The notes below the pieces were generated by a model that was given only the letters and a program-made list of their open reading frames with translations, made no database searches and was not told the origin of the DNA. The position numbers and the translations under genes are program-made. Source: Paenibacillus sp. JDR-2 (GTDB taxonomy: Bacteria; Bacillota; Bacilli; Paenibacillales; Paenibacillaceae). Taken from it: 64,000 nucleotides of DNA. This document shows, in pieces, positions 42,859 to 51,861 of the stretch. The stretch spans positions 1,312,501-1,376,500 of the forward strand of contig NC_012914.1 of the NCBI RefSeq assembly GCF_000023585.1. The letters are read 5' to 3'. Position 1 is the first letter of the stretch, and every line of letters starts with the position of its first letter.

Positions 42859-42880
42859 TATATGAATACTTGCTCATATA
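42859..42880. promoter_or_regulatory. ArsR/CadC-type operator at the cadA promoter
   Basis: TATATGA-N8-TCATATA with perfect 7-bp arms; resembles operators of ArsR/SmtB repressors such as CadC and CzrA. It overlaps the 3' end of the cadA -10, so a bound repressor would block transcription. Confidence 0.75.
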
Positions 42881-42906
42881 TTATGTTACAGGCTGAGAAT
42901 TGTCAA
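42878..42906 (-). promoter_or_regulatory. Promoter of cadA
   Basis: Minus-strand TTGACA (42906-42901) and TAATAT (42883-42878) with 17-bp spacing, a near-consensus sigma-A promoter 39 bases upstream of the cadA start. Confidence 0.85.
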
Positions 42907-42955
42907 ACCTATTCTGCCCAAAAGAAGGAAAGCTGTCTCTCGCATTGAACTTTTT

Positions 42956-44035
42956 CTAACTCACGGATTGAAGCAAGCCTAAGAAAGGGAATAACACGGC
43001 AGCCACCGTACAGATCGCGAATAACCCCATTTTGTTTTTTCTGTAGGCTGCAAATAAAAGAAGGAACGAAATAAGGCCCATTGCCACGCAAAGGGCTCCA
43101 ACCATATTCCAATGCCATTGAAGAGATAAGTCAGTTCGTTCATTATGTAGCAATTTAAACAAAGGAGAAGGTACGGGTTCTTCGGATTCTGTCTCGTGAG
43201 GCGGTTCCTGAATACCCATGAATGCCGTTGTAATAAGAATAAATAAGGCAACAAGACCTTCCGCTTTAAGCCAGGACTGTAAGCTACGTTCATTCTGGCC
43301 GTTTGCATATATTTTGGTTAGAAATCCATTCATGAATGCTAACAGGATAAGCGGAATGAACAGTAGATGCTTTAACAGCAGCGCCTCGCCATAATTAATT
43401 CCCCATGAGTTGATATACCCAACCTCAATGATAATTGACATCATCACAAAACCCGCGATTACGATAAGCGTCATACAAGCGATCGACAATGGCGTGTACC
43501 AGCGCGTAAAGGCTCTCCAATTCCAGCTTCCTTTTCTAAACCAAGCGACAAGAATAAGAATGCCAAGCCAAACAGAGACTGCACCAACATGTATAGTTTG
43601 AGCTAGAAGTCCCCAGGTTTTGGAGAGTGCGGCGGGGTGACTTGCATATCCGTGAACCAGAACCATGCAAATCCAAATACCTGCTGCGACCCATTTCGAA
43701 GATTTATGCTTTAAGCCATTAAAAGAAATAACCATAAATAAAGCGCTGCCAAGAATAAAACTCATGATCCAGGCCCGCCCGAATGAATAGTCGTTTAACA
43801 CAATCAGTAGGACTTCCGCAAAAGACATTTGCGGGGCAAAATCCATTAGAATGACGGACGTTCTCACGATAGACGCAAAAGAGAATATCGGAATTCCAAT
43901 AGCCGCTAATTGGATAATGCGAACGGGTACAAGGACTTCCGGTTTTAATCCGCCCGGGATAAACTCGAGTAAAAGATAGCCTGCGGTGATGGCGAACGAG
44001 AGGTAAAGAAGAGTTTCAAAAAAGTAGATATACAA
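42956..44035 (-). CDS. CopD-family copper resistance membrane protein
   Basis: A 359-residue polytopic protein with about eight or nine hydrophobic segments. The CopD domain (PF05425) lies in the middle: VHGYASHPAAL, QTIHVGAVSVWLGILILVAWF, FTRWYTPLSIACM, with conserved His residues. CopD proteins are linked to copper uptake or delivery to periplasmic or surface cuproenzymes. Start TTG 44035 with GGAG about 8 bases upstream. It lies between cadA and cadC; a possible ArsR-type site lies in its upstream region. Confidence 0.85.
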   Translation of the reverse strand: MYIYFFETLLYLSFAITAGYLLLEFIPGGLKPEVLVPVRIIQLAAIGIPIFSFASIVRTSVILMDFAPQMSFAEVLLIVLNDYSFGRAWIMSFILGSALFMVISFNGLKHKSSKWVAAGIWICMVLVHGYASHPAALSKTWGLLAQTIHVGAVSVWLGILILVAWFRKGSWNWRAFTRWYTPLSIACMTLIVIAGFVMMSIIIEVGYINSWGINYGEALLLKHLLFIPLILLAFMNGFLTKIYANGQNERSLQSWLKAEGLVALFILITTAFMGIQEPPHETESEEPVPSPLFKLLHNERTDLSLQWHWNMVGALCVAMGLISFLLLFAAYRKNKMGLFAICTVAAVLFPFLGLLQSVS

Positions 44036-44091
44036 AGAATCAACTCCAAAGCAAGGATTGGACTACTGGGATCTATCTTATCATGAATTAA

Positions 44092-44113
44092 TAATTGAGA
44101 ATATGTTCATGTG
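44092..44113. promoter_or_regulatory. Possible second ArsR-type operator
   Basis: A TGA-N8-TCA core (44096-44109) with the same N8 geometry as the cadA operator, but with weaker flanking symmetry. It lies between the divergent copD and cadC genes, where it could regulate either. Confidence 0.4.
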
Positions 44114-44223
44114 TTGGAGCAATTGAGTTGGAGAGTAGTGACATCCGACATCCGCATAGTTAACTTGCATCGTCTATGATATAATGATCTTCACGTTAAA
44201 AGACAAATACCGGCGAGGTACCT

Positions 44224-44592
44224 ATGACGGATAAAACATTAGTTGATGCATGTGATGAGACTTGCAACGGAACAGCGGTTGATATCACTAAAATACAAGA
44301 AAAACTGATACCTGAATCCGCAGCAACGGATTTAGCAGATTTATTTAAAGCATTAGGGGATCCGACTCGGGTTAGAATTATCCATACCTTATTACAGTCC
44401 GAATTATGTGTTCATGATTTATGTGAGGTGCTGGGAATGGGACAGTCAGCGATTTCCCATCAATTGCGCTCCTTGCGCAATATGCGGATTGTGAAGAGAC
44501 GTAAAGTGGGAAAGACTGTGTTTTATTCTCTTGATGATGAGCACGTTGAGCAAATTTTCGTTCAAACCCTACAACATTTGAAACATGATTGA
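44224..44592 (+). CDS. cadC: ArsR/SmtB-family metal-sensing repressor (CadC-like)
   Basis: A 122-residue winged-helix repressor. The alpha-3 region ELCVHDLCEVLG carries the CxxxxC-like pattern of CadC alpha-3 sites, followed by the recognition helix MGQSAISHQLRSLRN. The C-terminal helix has D-x-H-x10-H-x2-H (DEHVEQIFVQTLQHLKH), the alpha-5 zinc site of SmtB/CzrA-type sensors. The N-terminus has further Cys (DACDETC). It should release the cadA promoter upon Cd/Pb/Zn binding. Confidence 0.92.
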   Translation: MTDKTLVDACDETCNGTAVDITKIQEKLIPESAATDLADLFKALGDPTRVRIIHTLLQSELCVHDLCEVLGMGQSAISHQLRSLRNMRIVKRRKVGKTVFYSLDDEHVEQIFVQTLQHLKHD

Positions 44593-44746
44593 TAACAAAG
44601 TGCCGCTCTTGTTCAGAGCGGCACTCTTTATTTAAAAGGATGATTACACAATGGACGCCAAAGCGAGTGAAACCAAACCATCGTGGATGATATGATTCTC
44701 GTTCCGATTGCCATCCCGTACCGATAAGTGAAATGCCGTCATTTAA

Positions 44747-44833
44747 ATTGTTTACAATTAATTTGTTGACAAACTAATATGCAGAGGATATGCTTAGTTC
44801 AAAAGATTTGTGCGCAAACGATTTGTTGGCAAA
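44747..44833. promoter_or_regulatory. Four phased palindromes at the trxB promoter
   Basis: Four 12-bp palindromes of form (A/T)TTGT-NN-(A/G)CAAA-like: ATTGTTTACAAT (44747), TTTGTTGACAAA (44762), TTTGTGCGCAAA (44807) and TTTGTTGGCAAA (44822). Centre distances are 15, 45 and 15 bases. The first pair covers the -35, the second lies just downstream of the likely start point. Best candidate binder is the OhrR-type regulator at 46488 (OhrR boxes are ACAATT/AATTGT-like), but this is inference. Confidence 0.75.
44766..44794 (+). promoter_or_regulatory. Promoter of trxB
   Basis: TTGACA at 44766-44771 and TATGCT at 44789-44794, 17-bp spacing. The -35 hexamer is itself part of the second palindrome. 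Confidence 0.85.
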
Positions 44834-44855
44834 TGAATTTGAGGAGGAGTACATC

Positions 44856-45782
44856 ATGCATCATCAAACGGTTATTATCGGAACGGGTCCTGCGGGACTA
44901 ACAGCTGCAATCTATTTGGCTCGGGCGAACCTGTTTCCGCTTATTATTGAAGGATCGCAGCCGGGTGGACAATTGACAACAACGACGGAAGTTGAGAACT
45001 TCCCCGGTTTTCCCGATGGAATCACGGGGCCGGAGCTCATGGACAATATGCGTAAGCAAGCCGAGCGATTCGGTGCACGAATTCAATCCGGCTTCGTAAC
45101 CCGCGTGGATGTGTCGAAACGTCCGTTTACGTTGTATCTGGAAGGCGGAACCGAAATAACGGCGGATGCGGTGATCCTGTCCACCGGGGCTTCGGCGAAA
45201 ATGGTCGGTATACCCGGCGAAGTCGAAAATATCGGCCAAGGGGTCAGCACTTGCGCAACTTGCGACGGATTCTTCTTCCGCAACAAAAAAATTATCGTCA
45301 TCGGGGGCGGCGACACCGCGATGGAGGAGGCGCAGTTCTTGACGCGATTCGCTTCCGAAGTCCGCCTCGTGCATCGCAGAGAAGAGCTGCGAGCTTCGAA
45401 AATCATGCAGGATCGCGCGCGCAGAAACGAGAAAATCTCGTGGAGTCTCAATGAGACTCCTTTGGAAGTAATATCCGGAGGCAAAGGAGTAACCGGTCTT
45501 AAAGTACGCAACAACGCGACGGGAGAGGAAGAAGTGCTGGAAACGGACGGAATTTTCCTCGCGATCGGACATCGTCCGAATACCGGGTTCCTAGGCGGCC
45601 AGATTCAAACCGACGAGCACGGTTATATAGAGGTTGTTCCTGGAACCTCCCGCACGAACGTTCCCGGCATATTCGCCTGCGGAGACGTCATGGATCCGAT
45701 ATACCGTCAGGCGATTACGTCAGCGGGCAGCGGCGCCAAAGCGGCATTGGATTGCGAAAGCTTTTTGTTTGAACAGCACTAA
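44856..45782 (+). CDS. trxB: Thioredoxin reductase
   Basis: A 308-residue flavoenzyme that reduces thioredoxin with NADPH. FAD motif IIGTGPAGLTAAIYLARA, redox-active CATC (Cys133, Cys136), NADPH motif IIVIGGGDTAMEEA, and a C-terminal FAD motif GIFACGDV. ATG 44856 is preceded by GAGGAGGAG; the open frame upstream to 44790 crosses the operators and lacks an RBS. It is followed by tpx and an OhrR-type gene, so this copy seems dedicated to peroxide defence; a housekeeping copy may exist elsewhere. Confidence 0.95.
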   Translation: MHHQTVIIGTGPAGLTAAIYLARANLFPLIIEGSQPGGQLTTTTEVENFPGFPDGITGPELMDNMRKQAERFGARIQSGFVTRVDVSKRPFTLYLEGGTEITADAVILSTGASAKMVGIPGEVENIGQGVSTCATCDGFFFRNKKIIVIGGGDTAMEEAQFLTRFASEVRLVHRREELRASKIMQDRARRNEKISWSLNETPLEVISGGKGVTGLKVRNNATGEEEVLETDGIFLAIGHRPNTGFLGGQIQTDEHGYIEVVPGTSRTNVPGIFACGDVMDPIYRQAITSAGSGAKAALDCESFLFEQH

Positions 45783-45830
45783 TTCGAATTAATAACAATA
45801 AAAACTAATTATCTAATGGAGGTTTTTCTC

Positions 45831-46352
45831 ATGACACAAGAACGTACAGGTAAAGCAACAGTAGGCGGACAACCGATTACGCTGATAGGCCCGGAGTTGA
45901 AAATCGGGGACAAGGCTCCGGCATTCACCATCAACAAAGATCTCATGACCGAAGCAAGCCTTTCCGACTATGCAGGCCAAATCAAGCTTATTTCCGTCGT
46001 GCCTTCGCTGGATACCGACGTATGCGATGCGCAAACTCGCCGATTCAATCAAGAAGCGTCGAAGCTGGGCGATAACGTTGTCGTATTGACGATCTCGGTT
46101 GACTTGCCATTCGCGCAGAGCCGGTTTTGCGCGACAGCCGGCATCGAGCGCGTCATCACCTTGTCGGATTATAAACATCGCAGCTTCGGCGCGGCATATG
46201 GCGTGTTGATTAAGGAACTGCAGCTGGATCAACGCGCGATCTTTATCGTCGACGCCAACGATATCATCCGCTACGCCGAATATTTGGGCGAGATGTCCGA
46301 TCATCCGAATTACGATGCCGCGCTTACTGCCTTGCGCGAGCTCTCGCAGTAA
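45831..46352 (+). CDS. tpx: Thiol peroxidase (Tpx-type peroxiredoxin)
   Basis: A 173-residue atypical two-Cys peroxiredoxin that reduces hydroperoxides using thioredoxin. Peroxidatic Cys65 (SLDTDVCDAQT) and resolving Cys100 (SRFCATAGI). Start ATG 45831; ATG 45816 belongs to the RBS region (TGGAGG). Lies 48 bases after trxB and likely uses the thioredoxin that TrxB recycles. Confidence 0.96.
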   Translation: MTQERTGKATVGGQPITLIGPELKIGDKAPAFTINKDLMTEASLSDYAGQIKLISVVPSLDTDVCDAQTRRFNQEASKLGDNVVVLTISVDLPFAQSRFCATAGIERVITLSDYKHRSFGAAYGVLIKELQLDQRAIFIVDANDIIRYAEYLGEMSDHPNYDAALTALRELSQ

Positions 46353-46376
46353 GCGATCCCTCGGCCTGGAGATGAA

Positions 46377-46415
46377 GAGCCCTTTGACCAGCTTTCGCTC
46401 AAAGGGCCTTCTTCA
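46377..46415 (+). terminator. Terminator after tpx
   Basis: GCCCTTTGA pairs with TCAAAGGGC, followed by CTTCTTC rather than a pure T run. Confidence 0.6.
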
Positions 46416-46421
46416 GTTGCA

Positions 46422-46450
46422 TTGTTTTTTTAGGAAAAGGATTGTAATAT
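46422..46450 (+). promoter_or_regulatory. Promoter of the OhrR-type gene
   Basis: TTGTTT at 46422-46427 and TAATAT at 46445-46450, 17-bp spacing. No copy of the trxB palindrome is seen here. Confidence 0.6.
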
Positions 46451-46487
46451 GAAGGGCAACGAAGAAACGTCAGAGGAGGGATGAACG

Positions 46488-46946
46488 ATGAATCAAGATA
46501 GTCAGGGGCCTCATATACCGTTGGATGCTCATTTGTGTTTTTCGTTATATGCGTGCTCGAGAGCTATTTTCCGTATGTACCGGCCGTTGCTGGACGATTT
46601 GGACTTAACCTACCCTCAATACCTGGTCCTGCTTGCACTATGGGAACATGAGACGATGTCGGTCAAAGATATTAGCGAACAATTGGTCTTGGATTCCGGT
46701 ACGTTGACGCCGATGCTGAAGAGAATGGAAGCCGCGGGACTTGTCCGGCGGGAACGTTCGAAGGAAGACGAGCGGGTTCTGCATATCCGGATTACCGACA
46801 AAGGAATAGCGCTCAAAGATCAATCGATGTGCGTACCGAGGTCGCTTCTTGAAGCAAGCGGGATGACCGAAACGGAAATTGGCGTATTGAACGGAACGAT
46901 CCAGAAGCTGCTATATCAAATTAATGAAAATTCGTCAGCAAAATAA
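46488..46946 (+). CDS. ohrR: OhrR-type MarR-family peroxide sensor
   Basis: A 152-residue MarR-family winged-helix regulator. The OhrR signature is clear: LCFSLYACSRAI with reactive Cys17, plus Tyr31 and Tyr42 (B. subtilis Tyr29 and Tyr40) that hydrogen-bond to the cysteine. Recognition helix region is LVLDSGTLTPMLKRMEAAGLVRRERSKEDERV. Extra Cys23 and Cys115 exist; whether it acts as one- or two-Cys type is unclear. No ohrA gene is adjacent; the neighbours are trxB and tpx, which it may control. Confidence 0.9.
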   Translation: MNQDSQGPHIPLDAHLCFSLYACSRAIFRMYRPLLDDLDLTYPQYLVLLALWEHETMSVKDISEQLVLDSGTLTPMLKRMEAAGLVRRERSKEDERVLHIRITDKGIALKDQSMCVPRSLLEASGMTETEIGVLNGTIQKLLYQINENSSAK

Positions 46947-47022
46947 GATCCCTCGCGGAAGACAGCGCAATCAGGCGCATGCGAGCCTGATTACGGCTTT
47001 GTCGACCGGAGGGATTTTATTT
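46941..47022. terminator. Long nested bidirectional terminator
   Basis: Outer arms AAATAAGATCCCTC (46941-46954) and GAGGGATTTTATTT (47009-47022) pair over 14 bp with one wobble; inside lies AATCAGGC/GCCTGATT. The left arm includes the ohrR stop codon and the right arm ends next to the convergent reductase stop. Confidence 0.75.
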
Positions 47023-47024
47023 GT

Positions 47025-47882
<858 letters not shown>

Positions 47883-48047
47883 TTACCCTCCCATATTTTT
47901 AATCACATCGTTATTATGTACCTAATGATACAGCGATCGTTATCCCATTCATCCCAAATGTTTGCCTAATCCTCTCGCGACTACTTATTTAACAGAGAAC
48001 ATCTGGTCTATAATTAACTTACAGATCAATGGAACGGGGAGAATCAA

Positions 48048-48950
48048 ATGTCTATAATCATTACGCGGCAAAATGAGCTTGCCCAAATTATTGAACGTTA
48101 CGTAGAAGAAGACGGAGTTCTAAAAACAGCAATTCCATCCCTGTTTTTTATGCGGCGTTCGAATGCGACCGGTCCGAGCCATGGAGTATACAAGCCTTCA
48201 TTTTGTCTAGTCGCGCAAGGGGAGAAGGACGTATGGCTGGGTAAAGACCACTTTGTCTACAGTCCTGCCGACTATCTTGTTGCATCGGTTCATTTGCCGG
48301 TTACCACCCAGGTTACGGAAGCTACTCCCGATGTCCCTTATTTAGGTCTCAGGCTTGAATTTATGCCTAGTCAAATCTTAAAGGTTCTGTATGATTCTAA
48401 ACTTCAAACCGCTCCTAAAGAGAACCCTAAACGCGCTATGTTTGTCAGCCATGTGGAAACTTCGCTGCTGGATGCGGTTATCAGGCTGGCCCGTTTGCTG
48501 GATCATCCTGAAGATATTCCCTTACTTGCTTCGCTGTATACGGATGAAATTCTCTATAGAGTGCTGCAAGGGGAAAATGGAGATATTTTAAAGGGAATTG
48601 TCATGGAGGAGAGTTCAATTCATCAAATTAGAGACGTGATCGAACATATCATGAATAATTTCCATCATCCAATACGGATCGAGGAACTTGCAGAGATAGC
48701 GAACATGAGTAGTTCAACTTTCCATCGTCATTTCAAAGAGGTTACGGCCATGAGTCCTCTTCAATTTCAAAAGCAAATGAGACTGCAGGAAGCTCGAAGG
48801 CAATTACTAACCGAGTCAACGGATGCCTCTGATGTCGCCTATCGGGTTGGTTATGAAAGCATTTCGCAATTCAGCAGGGAGTATGCCAGAATGTTTGGCT
48901 CTCCGCCTATCCAGGATATTAAACGTTTCAAAGGTCAGTCGCCTATTTGA
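48048..48950 (+). CDS. AraC-family regulator with AraC_N domain
   Basis: A 300-residue regulator. Residues about 15-165 form an AraC_N-type effector domain (SLFFMRRSNATGPSHGVYKPSFCLVAQGEKDVWLG), and about 195-295 two HTH motifs (IEELAEIANMSSSTFHRHFKEVTAMSPLQFQKQMRLQEARR, then AYRVGYESISQFSREYARMFG). Same architecture as E. coli YqhC. RBS ACGGGGAG. Shares a 168-base divergent promoter region with the aldo/keto reductase. Confidence 0.9.
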   Translation: MSIIITRQNELAQIIERYVEEDGVLKTAIPSLFFMRRSNATGPSHGVYKPSFCLVAQGEKDVWLGKDHFVYSPADYLVASVHLPVTTQVTEATPDVPYLGLRLEFMPSQILKVLYDSKLQTAPKENPKRAMFVSHVETSLLDAVIRLARLLDHPEDIPLLASLYTDEILYRVLQGENGDILKGIVMEESSIHQIRDVIEHIMNNFHHPIRIEELAEIANMSSSTFHRHFKEVTAMSPLQFQKQMRLQEARRQLLTESTDASDVAYRVGYESISQFSREYARMFGSPPIQDIKRFKGQSPI

Positions 48951-49035
48951 CAGCCTGAATGAATCAATGCTTTTATCAGCATTGAGAGGAATAGGCAAAG
49001 ATTCGGGATAAACGGGATAACGGCTTTTTGTTTAC

Positions 49036-49080
49036 GACCTCCATAATAAGATAAAAGAATTCAGATGCTATTAGGAGGTC
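49036..49080 (+). promoter_or_regulatory. Hairpin that buries the MFS ribosome binding site
   Basis: GACCTCCATAATA (49036-49048) can pair with TATTAGGAGGTC (49069-49080), 12 bp with one bulge. The right arm contains the complete AGGAGG Shine-Dalgarno of the gene at 49085. The leader also holds an upstream hairpin TCAATGCT/AGCATTGA at 48964-48985. Confidence 0.65.
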
Positions 49081-49084
49081 AAAA

Positions 49085-50296
49085 GTGTATCTGCGACTAA
49101 AAAGTATTTTGGTAATTAAGGGATATCGGTTATTTGTCATTTGCGTTCTCTTAATCGGTATCGGAATCTCGATTACAATGCCTTACTTAGCTCTCTATTG
49201 CACCGAGAAATTAGGGATGAGCACCGGAGCGTTTGGCGCTTTTACAGCTGTGGGTTCGTTAAGCGGGGTTATTGCGAACTCCATCATAGGCAAATACTCG
49301 GATCGTAACTTTGATCGAAAAATCATTATTTCTTTAGCCGCCACGTCGTCCGCGCTTGGTTATATTTCTTATCTCGTGTTTGATAACTTTTTGACTTTAC
49401 TTATTGTCGTTAGCTTTTTCAGCGGATTAGGAGCATCGGCCATGCCCCAGATTTACGCTTATGCGCACGAATCCGCCAATGAAAGCAATTCGGATGATAA
49501 GACGTTTGCGATGTCTGCGCTGCGTTCGCTTGTATCGCTAGGATTCTTAGTGGGACCGCTATTTGGGACCATTATTTTGGAAGTCAACGGTTATAAGGGA
49601 CTATTCCTCGGAACGTCCGCTATCTTTATTGTTGTTGCAACTATCGTATTTCTATTGCTTCCAAATAGAAGAGCGATTCAAAAAAAGAAAGCAAACCATA
49701 CTGCCGCAACCTCAGTTGACCGAAAGAGGATATGGTATCCTTTGATCGCTTTTATTTTTCTATTTGCGGTAAATGCCGTAAACGGAATTGTGACGCCGCT
49801 ATTTATAGTAAACGAGCTTCATGGTTCACATTCTGAAGTAGGGCTGGTTGTTAGTATTTGTGCCGGTTTGGAGATTCCGATCATGTTTATTTTAGGTTCA
49901 TTCGGCGGAAAAGTATCGAACCATCTCTTGCTGATAGGCGCTTGTTTTATTGCCATCCTATACAACGTTGTATTAAGTGTGTCTACGGATGCCTGGCAGC
50001 TAATTCCGGCACAGCTTTTGCAAGCCATATTTGTAGCTATAGTTATGGGGAACGGATTAAGTTTTTTTACGGAGTTGCTTCCGGAATCGCCGGGTATGGC
50101 TTCGACGATCTATTACAACGGATCCATTATGGGAAGATTATTGGGGAATTTAGGCGGCGGTATTATTGCTGAATATGCAGGAATTCGAGACGTTTACTGG
50201 GTATGCCTTGCGACCGTCATTATTTCCTTTTTTGTCTTGTGGAGCAGCAGACCTATTCCAGTAAAGAGTAATTATGAAATGACGGCTAAGAAATAA
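49085..50296 (+). CDS. MFS transporter, sugar-efflux (SetA)-like
   Basis: A 403-residue major facilitator with 12 hydrophobic segments and a central basic loop (NRRAIQKKKANH at about 195-207). The conserved loop 2/3 motif reads GKYSDRNFDRK. PYLALYCTEKLGMSTG and the NGLSFFTELLPESPGMAST region resemble SetA/SotB-type sugar efflux pumps, though substrate assignment is uncertain. GTG 49085 start, with AGGAGG 6 bases upstream, which is sequestered in a hairpin. Confidence 0.82.
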   Translation: MYLRLKSILVIKGYRLFVICVLLIGIGISITMPYLALYCTEKLGMSTGAFGAFTAVGSLSGVIANSIIGKYSDRNFDRKIIISLAATSSALGYISYLVFDNFLTLLIVVSFFSGLGASAMPQIYAYAHESANESNSDDKTFAMSALRSLVSLGFLVGPLFGTIILEVNGYKGLFLGTSAIFIVVATIVFLLLPNRRAIQKKKANHTAATSVDRKRIWYPLIAFIFLFAVNAVNGIVTPLFIVNELHGSHSEVGLVVSICAGLEIPIMFILGSFGGKVSNHLLLIGACFIAILYNVVLSVSTDAWQLIPAQLLQAIFVAIVMGNGLSFFTELLPESPGMASTIYYNGSIMGRLLGNLGGGIIAEYAGIRDVYWVCLATVIISFFVLWSSRPIPVKSNYEMTAKK

Positions 50297-50371
50297 GCGG
50301 ATGAACTTGAATAAAAACTAATAAATCTATAGCATAAAAATCAACTATCGGGTCGCGAAGGAGGCGAGTAT

Positions 50372-50878
50372 ATGCTTTATATATTTAGCGGATTGCCCGG
50401 CGCTGGGAAGACAACCTTATCGTCAGCTTTGGCCAAGGAGTTACGCGGTGTGTATCTCCGGGTGGATGTGGTGGAGCAGGCTATGAAGGAAGCTGGAATG
50501 TTGATCGATGGACCTGAAGGTTACATGGTATGTTACGCGATGGCATCGCAGAATCTCAGGTTAGGTCTTGACGTGATAGCGGATACGGTCAATCCCATCC
50601 AAATAACGCGTGAGGCTTGGCGCCATGTGGCGGAAGCTCTTGAAATTCCGTTAGTTGAAATCGAAGTGGTCTGCTCTGACGAACGCGAACACAGGCATCG
50701 GGTCGAAACGCGTGAAGCAGATATTCCGGACTTTGCTCTACCTACGTGGGAGCAGGTCAGGAACCGTCAGTACGAACCTTGGGACCGAGATCGCATCGTC
50801 ATCGATACCGCTCATCAAACGGTGGCCGAAAGCTTTAAGACATTATATGAACAGCTAAACAACAGCCGGTCAATATGA
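50372..50878 (+). CDS. P-loop kinase-like ATPase (AAA_33)
   Basis: A 168-residue small-molecule kinase-like protein with Walker A GLPGAGKTT at residues 7-15, a LRVDVVEQ segment with an acidic base candidate, and VIADTVNPIQITREAW typical of the AAA_33/chloramphenicol phosphotransferase/Zeta-like group. The target is unknown. RBS GAAGGAGGCG. No antitoxin-like gene is adjacent, which argues against a Zeta toxin. Confidence 0.85.
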   Translation: MLYIFSGLPGAGKTTLSSALAKELRGVYLRVDVVEQAMKEAGMLIDGPEGYMVCYAMASQNLRLGLDVIADTVNPIQITREAWRHVAEALEIPLVEIEVVCSDEREHRHRVETREADIPDFALPTWEQVRNRQYEPWDRDRIVIDTAHQTVAESFKTLYEQLNNSRSI

Positions 50879-50885
50879 CCGGCTG
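50863..50885. terminator. Hairpin at the end of the kinase-like gene
   Basis: CAGCCGGTC-AATAT-GACCGGCTG, a perfect 9-bp stem that includes the stop codon. No strong T run follows on either strand, so termination is likely weak. Confidence 0.45.
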
Positions 50886-50906
50886 CTCGATTATCAAAAA
50901 GGAAAC

Positions 50907-51734
50907 TCAATGCAATGAATGATAATCAAAATCCGGTGGCCGATTCCCGTTTAAATGATTTTCGAACATATCGATAATTTCCAGGAACCGCTCGGCTTCC
51001 CTATAAACATGATCAGCAAGCAAAGGGTGAATGATGCTTTTAATGCGACAAGCCTCAATAAGATCCCTTGCAGTCTTTTTGAAATCGCGAAGGCTGACCA
51101 CGGAAACACGATTTTGATCCAAAAATTGAGTCAATAAGGGTTGGCTTTGCGACTGGGGCCTCATGGAGCTTAAATCTTGGGCCTGCCAAAGCAAGGTATC
51201 AAAATCATTGCTGAAATCCCTTGCTTGCTCCACTAATTTCCGTTCTGAAGGATCAAGTAAATGTCCTATAAATTTGGCATGGTCGGCCATGATTTTTAAG
51301 AAGAACACGTTCTCATCAATAATAGCATCATGCAGCGGTTCAAGCTGACCGTTATTGAGTTCGGCGAGACGATTTCTAAAGTAGTTGGCTTCTCTGCTGG
51401 TATGGTCCACCAAGAGGGGGAAGTTGTTTCCGCCAGGGAGCTTGCAGTTTATGATTAAACCAAGCACCTTGCGTTTAAAAACATATATATGAACGGCGGC
51501 ATTATACACCTCTACATTGAATGCCCGAATGGTTTGAGGGTCAGTGTTAGCATTATATTGATCCGCCTTTGTTTCAATCTGTTCAAACACGGAGTAATAT
51601 CCGTTAGCTTCTTGAATGAGCTGGGTGTCCTCGCAGCGAAATCCAAGTTTCAAGAACAGCGAATGCTCTTTCATAATTCTGGACCAGAAACGAACCTCGT
51701 CTAGCGAACGCGTTACAAATTCATTCAATTGCAA
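50907..51734 (-). CDS. DUF2935 protein with internal duplication
   Basis: A 275-residue all-helical protein of the DUF2935 family. Two halves repeat each other: RIMKEHSLFLKLGF and LLVDHTSREANYFRNRL in the first, KIMADHAKFIGHLL and LLADHVYREAERFLEII in the second. Each half supplies Glu and His residues placed as in hemerythrin- or ferritin-like four-helix metal bundles; metal binding is inference. AGGGTGGTTGC serves as a weak RBS. Confidence 0.82.
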   Translation of the reverse strand: MQLNEFVTRSLDEVRFWSRIMKEHSLFLKLGFRCEDTQLIQEANGYYSVFEQIETKADQYNANTDPQTIRAFNVEVYNAAVHIYVFKRKVLGLIINCKLPGGNNFPLLVDHTSREANYFRNRLAELNNGQLEPLHDAIIDENVFFLKIMADHAKFIGHLLDPSERKLVEQARDFSNDFDTLLWQAQDLSSMRPQSQSQPLLTQFLDQNRVSVVSLRDFKKTARDLIEACRIKSIIHPLLADHVYREAERFLEIIDMFENHLNGNRPPDFDYHSLH

Positions 51735-51810
51735 CCACCCTCCCGTAATTGTCGCCTCATGAAGCTTATGTTAGGTCGGTCTTGTTCGATAACAGTCAAA
51801 TACTGGAAAA

Positions 51811-51841
51811 TAAAAAAGACTCCCAAACAACAGGAGTCTCT
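51811..51841 (-). terminator. Terminator of the secreted helical protein gene
   Basis: AGACTCC/GGAGTCT stem with TTTTTT following on the minus strand. Confidence 0.85.
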
Positions 51842-51861
51842 TTGTTCATTTTTTACTCAAT

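Noticed and set aside
44790..44855. Upstream start of trxB at ATG 44790
   Set aside because: It would translate the operator region and lacks an RBS, whereas ATG 44856 has GAGGAGGAG and the canonical N-terminus.
50372..50878. Zeta-type toxin of a toxin-antitoxin pair
   Set aside because: The P-loop kinase fold fits, but no small antitoxin gene precedes or follows it.
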